DNA from: JBDSWU01 sp038230395
Lineage (GTDB): Bacteria; Patescibacteriota; Saccharimonadia; Saccharimonadales; UBA4665
Direction of reading: 5' to 3'
DNA: 64,000 nt
Assembly (NCBI GenBank): GCA_038230395.1
Contig: JBBRNI010000007.1
Coordinates: 1 to 64,000, forward strand
Shown: in pieces, positions 60,411-64,000 of the stretch
Numbering within the stretch: position 1 is the stretch's first letter
Layout: each line of letters begins with the position of its first letter
Program-made: the position numbers and the translations under genes
Notes under the pieces: model-generated
The model's database searches: none
Seen by the model: the letters and a program-made list of their open reading frames with translations, nothing else
What the model was told of the DNA's origin: nothing

Positions 60411-63400
60411 TTAGGGTCGACTCCCTGGAGGTATATTGAACCTGTCGTCACCCGGTGTAATTAGGCCACCGCCTGACCCTGGTTGAGAAGTGCCAGATGC
60501 TGGACCTCCACGCGGTGCACCAGGAGCAGTTTCAGCGTACTGCTGCCCGGACGCCGTTACAGCTTGACGACCCTCCCCTCCCATGATTCCTCGAACAGTA
60601 CTAACCAAACCACCAGCGGCTTTCTGAACTTCAACAGGCGCGCTACTAATACCGAAGCCACCGCCTTGAGGTCCCGACCCATCACCACCATGTCCGTCAC
60701 CAGCCTCAGGTGGTCTGACCTGGACACCTGTTTGGCGCTGATCAGGGTCGACAACGGTAGCAACGCGCTCGATGATACTTCGTGCCTCCTCAACTTGGCC
60801 ACGAGTCTTACCCTTAAATCGCCCCTCGGTAATTACATGATCAGCACTTGCCGCAGGAGCCGTCTTTTTTAGCTCAGAAAGTGTACTAGACATATCAACA
60901 TAATCGGTAGTCATATCCTTGTAGGACTTTTCATCTTGTTTGCCAGCGCCGTAAGTGTCAATTCGGCGGCCCCACTCGTTGGCGTAAGCAACACCATCGC
61001 GCTCCCAGCCCCACTGGCCCGTGGTTTTGTTTTGCTTGAAGGCGGAGTGTTTACCCGACAGACTATCACCCTGGTGCTTAAAGGTAACGCCCTTCATAAG
61101 TGCGCTACCTTCGTCACCACTAAAGCCGTTTTCAGTTAAGATATCGCCATACTGACTTTCAATCCGTTCCATCTTCTTACCTTCAAAGCCAGTTTTCTTC
61201 CACTCGTAATACATAGCTTCTTGCATGTATGACTTGTTTCCGCCCCAGAGCGACATGGCTTTATTGTGTGCCTCTTGACCCTGAGTCTTGTCTTTATAGA
61301 CTGCACTTGCTCCGGCTACGGCATGTCCATTCTCCATGTCCATTCGCCTGTACCATCCTCCTGCTCCGCCGTTCCCGGTTGCATCCCATGCAATTAAGGT
61401 GTCACGAACGTTGGTATCGTCACCGGTAGCGATTTGATCAGCCATTAACGAAGCGCCAGCTTTGTTATACCGAGCCCGGCGAGCTTGTAAGTTACCGACA
61501 CCAATTGCTGATCCGAGCCGACGTTTGGCCCACGAATTACCTGGTTTTTTGAGTCCACTGTAGGCCCGCTCTTGGCGGGTTGTCAGAGCATCATTCATCT
61601 TAAATTTAGCTTGGTTTCGCAAGCTGTTCTGGTCGTTAGGATTGCCCTTAATACCTTCAATACCGCGCTTACCGCCCGTCGATATAATTTCATGCAAGCG
61701 TCCAAGGATCCCACCAGCTAGTTTGAAAGCGAACGGTATCAAGAACAATGGAACAAATAAGGCAACTATTCCGATCAGCGCCTTCAAGGGTCCACCAAAT
61801 CCAGAAGAGTTAGTGATGGTAATTGCAAAAATGTTACCTAGGGCAAACAAGAGAGCCATAATTGGGTAAACAAGTAGGGTTTTAAGTAGCAAATCCCACC
61901 ATTTTCTAAAATATTGCTCAGTGTTTGGCAGACAATATAGAGCGAATGCGATAGGCGATGTTAACACTAAGAGTAATATTAAGCCCTCTCTAAATATTAC
62001 TACCGCCAAGATCGCCACAATAATTAGTAACGCTGGTAGTAAGATGAATAAAAGAAATGCCGGGAGTAGCCCAGATAATAAACTTCCTCCCGCAACCACT
62101 GCGGCGCCCCCCGCAGCACTAGCCTCCGCAGCAGCTGCAGTAGCCGCCGCAGCCGCCCCTGCAGCTGCAGTAGCACCAGTAGCCGTAACTCCCGCCCAGA
62201 GAGAAGCAACGGTAGCAGTAAGGCCAATACCTGCTGCCCCATCGCCGACTCTAATGCCCTCTTTACCAACACTAAACGGCGTCAGTAATAAGCTTTGAAT
62301 GCCGCCGCCAATAATGTTAGTAACGTCTACCGCTAAAGCTACTAGATAGTATGAGATATTTATGAGAACTGCGGCTGCCAACAGTCTTGGTAGTATTTTC
62401 TTGGCTGAATACGCGTCAATCAGGCCGCCCCCAATTGATTGCCCAAAAACAATAACCAATAAGGCAATGACCAAAAAGATATCACCTATAATCCGGAAGC
62501 TTGACCAAACTTTATAATTTGGTTGATTAGTGTCAAGAGGCAAAGGATTTGTTTTCAGTAGTGGCTGTATAACATAAGCGTAAATACCGTCTATCGAGTG
62601 AGTCATGATGTCGATGATTGGGCAAACAATCCAAGATAGGACACCAGCGGTTTTGTCGCAAGTGGCTATGTCTTTTTGTGGCTTGGTTGCCGCGTCTGGA
62701 GTAGTGCCAGTGCCGATGGTAGCATCGCGGGTAACAGCGTTGCCTTTGAGGTCTCCGTTGGCGACCTTTCCGGCTACGACCGTAACATCGCCCCCGACAT
62801 CTGCCGTGCTCTGATAGGCTGGATAGGAGCATCGTGCGGCGACGTGATACACGCCAGCTGGGATTTGCCCTGAGTCATAATGACCTTTATTGTCAAGTAG
62901 AACCTGGCCGTTTGAAATCAGAACATTAGTTTTTTTGTTAGTTATCTCAACCGAAGTGCCAGTTGGGCAAATCCCCACATCGCCACCAGCGATAACCGGT
63001 GATTTGAGGATGCCAGAAATTGAGCCTGTCGTTGCCTTTGCGCCTTTGCCAACAGTGTTGATCGCTACAGATAGATCTTTCCTGCAAGTTGTCAGATTAC
63101 TGGCGCTTCCCGTAGCGCGACCAGATACAGTTACATTGAAGACGGTTCTGGAGAGTGCGGCCGAATCGCCGGTATCACAGCCCGAGTTCGCCCCCGTGAG
63201 GAATATATTACCTGACTCCCAGGTGTTCCCACTGGTGTGCACCAAATCAAAATTATCAAGTTTCCCACCGTTGTCGACCTGCTGTATACGTTTGGCAGAA
63301 ACGGTCTCATCTGCGGCAGTCACGCCGTTAGGCAGGCTGAGTGTGACGATGAGCGACCCACAGTTCTCTGATATGCAAACATTTTCCATCTGGTTGTCTA

Positions 63401-63521
63401 AGAGCTGGACGCTACTCGCACTAGCATTTGTCTGAAAATAAGGTAGCAGAGGCGCCGCAATGCTAGTAAGCATTACTAAGCAAAGGGTCCACCATTTTTT
63501 GCCTGATTGTATCTTGTACAT
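60411..63521 (-). CDS. TrbL/VirB6-like polytopic protein of the secretion channel
   Basis: A 1036-residue protein. A signal-like hydrophobic N terminus (residues 10-30) is followed by an external region with cysteine pairs (residues 45-290). Then about seven membrane helices follow (residues 335-620: ASFRIIGDIFLVIALLVIVFG type, LLAAAVLINISYYLVALAVD, FLLFILLPALLIIVAILAVVIF, LLVLTSPIAFALY). A soluble C-terminal half of about 400 residues, rich in Gly at the end, follows. This matches the TrbL/VirB6 layout of Saccharibacteria-type clusters. It is the first gene of the minus-strand operon, divergent from the pilin. Confidence 0.82.
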   Translation of the reverse strand: MYKIQSGKKWWTLCLVMLTSIAAPLLPYFQTNASASSVQLLDNQMENVCISENCGSLIVTLSLPNGVTAADETVSAKRIQQVDNGGKLDNFDLVHTSGNTWESGNIFLTGANSGCDTGDSAALSRTVFNVTVSGRATGSASNLTTCRKDLSVAINTVGKGAKATTGSISGILKSPVIAGGDVGICPTGTSVEITNKKTNVLISNGQVLLDNKGHYDSGQIPAGVYHVAARCSYPAYQSTADVGGDVTVVAGKVANGDLKGNAVTRDATIGTGTTPDAATKPQKDIATCDKTAGVLSWIVCPIIDIMTHSIDGIYAYVIQPLLKTNPLPLDTNQPNYKVWSSFRIIGDIFLVIALLVIVFGQSIGGGLIDAYSAKKILPRLLAAAVLINISYYLVALAVDVTNIIGGGIQSLLLTPFSVGKEGIRVGDGAAGIGLTATVASLWAGVTATGATAAAGAAAAATAAAAEASAAGGAAVVAGGSLLSGLLPAFLLFILLPALLIIVAILAVVIFREGLILLLVLTSPIAFALYCLPNTEQYFRKWWDLLLKTLLVYPIMALLFALGNIFAITITNSSGFGGPLKALIGIVALFVPLFLIPFAFKLAGGILGRLHEIISTGGKRGIEGIKGNPNDQNSLRNQAKFKMNDALTTRQERAYSGLKKPGNSWAKRRLGSAIGVGNLQARRARYNKAGASLMADQIATGDDTNVRDTLIAWDATGNGGAGGWYRRMDMENGHAVAGASAVYKDKTQGQEAHNKAMSLWGGNKSYMQEAMYYEWKKTGFEGKKMERIESQYGDILTENGFSGDEGSALMKGVTFKHQGDSLSGKHSAFKQNKTTGQWGWERDGVAYANEWGRRIDTYGAGKQDEKSYKDMTTDYVDMSSTLSELKKTAPAASADHVITEGRFKGKTRGQVEEARSIIERVATVVDPDQRQTGVQVRPPEAGDGHGGDGSGPQGGGFGISSAPVEVQKAAGGLVSTVRGIMGGEGRQAVTASGQQYAETAPGAPRGGPASGTSQPGSGGGLITPGDDRFNIPPGSRP

Positions 63522-63660
63522 ATCTCTTGTCTACCTTTTTGTGTGGAACGGCTGACTTGCAGTTAGCGATGTGCCGCTAAGTCTGCTTGCCACTAGCTGT
63601 CTCATTCATCTTAATATACCACATTACACAATATGAAAGCAGGCTGTACCGTACTAGATA

Positions 63661-63689
63661 TTGCCAAACTGACGGTAAGCTACTATAGT
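63661..63689 (+). promoter_or_regulatory. Promoter of the pilin-like gene, near-leaderless
   Basis: TTGCCA (63661-63666), a 17-base spacer and TATAGT (63684-63689). Eight bases separate the -10 from the ATG at 63698. The remaining part of the divergent gap 63522-63697 shows no gene. Confidence 0.6.
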
Positions 63690-63697
63690 TATAAAAA

Positions 63698-64000
63698 ATG
63701 CGTGCAATAAAATACAAACTACTAGCATTAATTATCGCAATCAGCATAGGGGCCGTGGGCTTTGGTGTTGGCTCGGCGTCGGCAGTAACAATAGTTGATA
63801 AGAATAGAAATCCTATTGTTTCCGGGCATCATTATTGCGGTGATATTAGGGCTGATCGTGTTGCTGTCGAGACATCTATAGACATAGGTTGTCGAGGGGC
63901 GGGCAACCCAATTATAGATATGATGTTCGCAGTTGTTCGACTGCTATCTAATGGTGTAGGGCTGGTAATTATAGGTTCAATAATTGTCGGTGGTATTCAG
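63698..64000 (+). CDS. VirB2/TrbC-like pilin, 3' end beyond the window
   Basis: An open frame of 101 codons running off the right edge. It has a signal peptide (residues 1-25: LLALIIAISIGAVGFGVG then SASA), a short external region with two cysteines (HHYCGD, DIGCRG), and one hydrophobic segment (LLSNGVGLVIIGSIIVGGIQ). The ending GGIQ with the hydrophobic helix resembles CPR-type VirB2/TrbC pilins, in which a second helix would follow outside. It is divergent from the secretion operon and would provide the pilus subunit. Confidence 0.75.
   Translation, partial: MRAIKYKLLALIIAISIGAVGFGVGSASAVTIVDKNRNPIVSGHHYCGDIRADRVAVETSIDIGCRGAGNPIIDMMFAVVRLLSNGVGLVIIGSIIVGGIQ

Noticed and set aside
61921..62298. 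125-codon open frame antisense to the TrbL-like gene
   Set aside because: Its Ala/Thr-rich translation mirrors GCN-rich codons for membrane helices of the real gene.
1..64000. tRNA, rRNA, CRISPR arrays or transposases
   Set aside because: No T-arm-like GTTCGANTC sequences in intergenic regions, no regular short repeats, and no DDE or Tn-type motifs among the open frames.

Overview
The window looks like a chromosomal segment around the replication origin of a Candidatus Saccharibacteria (TM7) type bacterium of the Patescibacteria/CPR. This is inferred from three things: a Saccharibacteria-style type IV secretion cluster (PrgI, split VirB4, TrbL/VirB6-like, NlpC/P60), the order rpmH-rnpA-yidC-jag next to dnaA-dnaN-recF, and many lineage-specific membrane or exported proteins. 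TAA, TAG and TGA all act as ordinary stops, so the UGA-to-Gly code of Gracilibacteria/Absconditabacteria does not apply.

Layout. 1-9.6 kb: housekeeping and orphan genes (DUF3467, aspS, a CBS-domain membrane protein, a DsbA-like oxidoreductase, nadD, a LexA-like repressor without a protease domain). A minus-strand leader at about 8255-8353 reads as a cobalamin riboswitch in front of an uncharacterised 411-residue protein with a cysteine-rich tail.

9.6-40 kb: a large surface-polysaccharide locus. It holds a phosphoglycosyl transferase, an O-antigen-ligase-like protein, glmS, and the whole route from fructose-6-P to GDP-D-rhamnose (cupin mannose-6-P isomerase, HAD phosphomannomutase, ManC, Gmd, Rmd). 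It also holds a WbpB/WbpE/WbpD-like diamino-sugar module, at least six glycosyltransferases, an FkbM methyltransferase, two GtrA proteins, and a Wzm/Wzt ABC exporter whose Wzt has a C-terminal extension. The set resembles D-rhamnan/A-band style ABC-exported glycans. A repeat-bearing exported protein (19.5-21.7 kb) sits inside. glmS carries an in-frame amber codon where the catalytic lysine of the isomerase domain should be.

40-43.2 kb: a small unexplained group (a PRTase-like protein, an unknown protein, a BtpA-like barrel) with clear promoters. 43.3-51 kb: jag, yidC, rnpA and rpmH on the minus strand, an HExxH exported protein, then dnaA, dnaN and recF on the plus strand, with DnaA-box-like sequences on both sides of dnaA. 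51-64 kb: a minus-strand type IV secretion operon with peptidoglycan-hydrolase-like and PEGA proteins, and at the right edge a divergent VirB2-like pilin gene cut by the window end.

Several genes have a -10 box 6-8 nt before the start codon, suggesting leaderless mRNAs beside genes with strong Shine-Dalgarno sites. No tRNA, rRNA, CRISPR or insertion sequence was seen.
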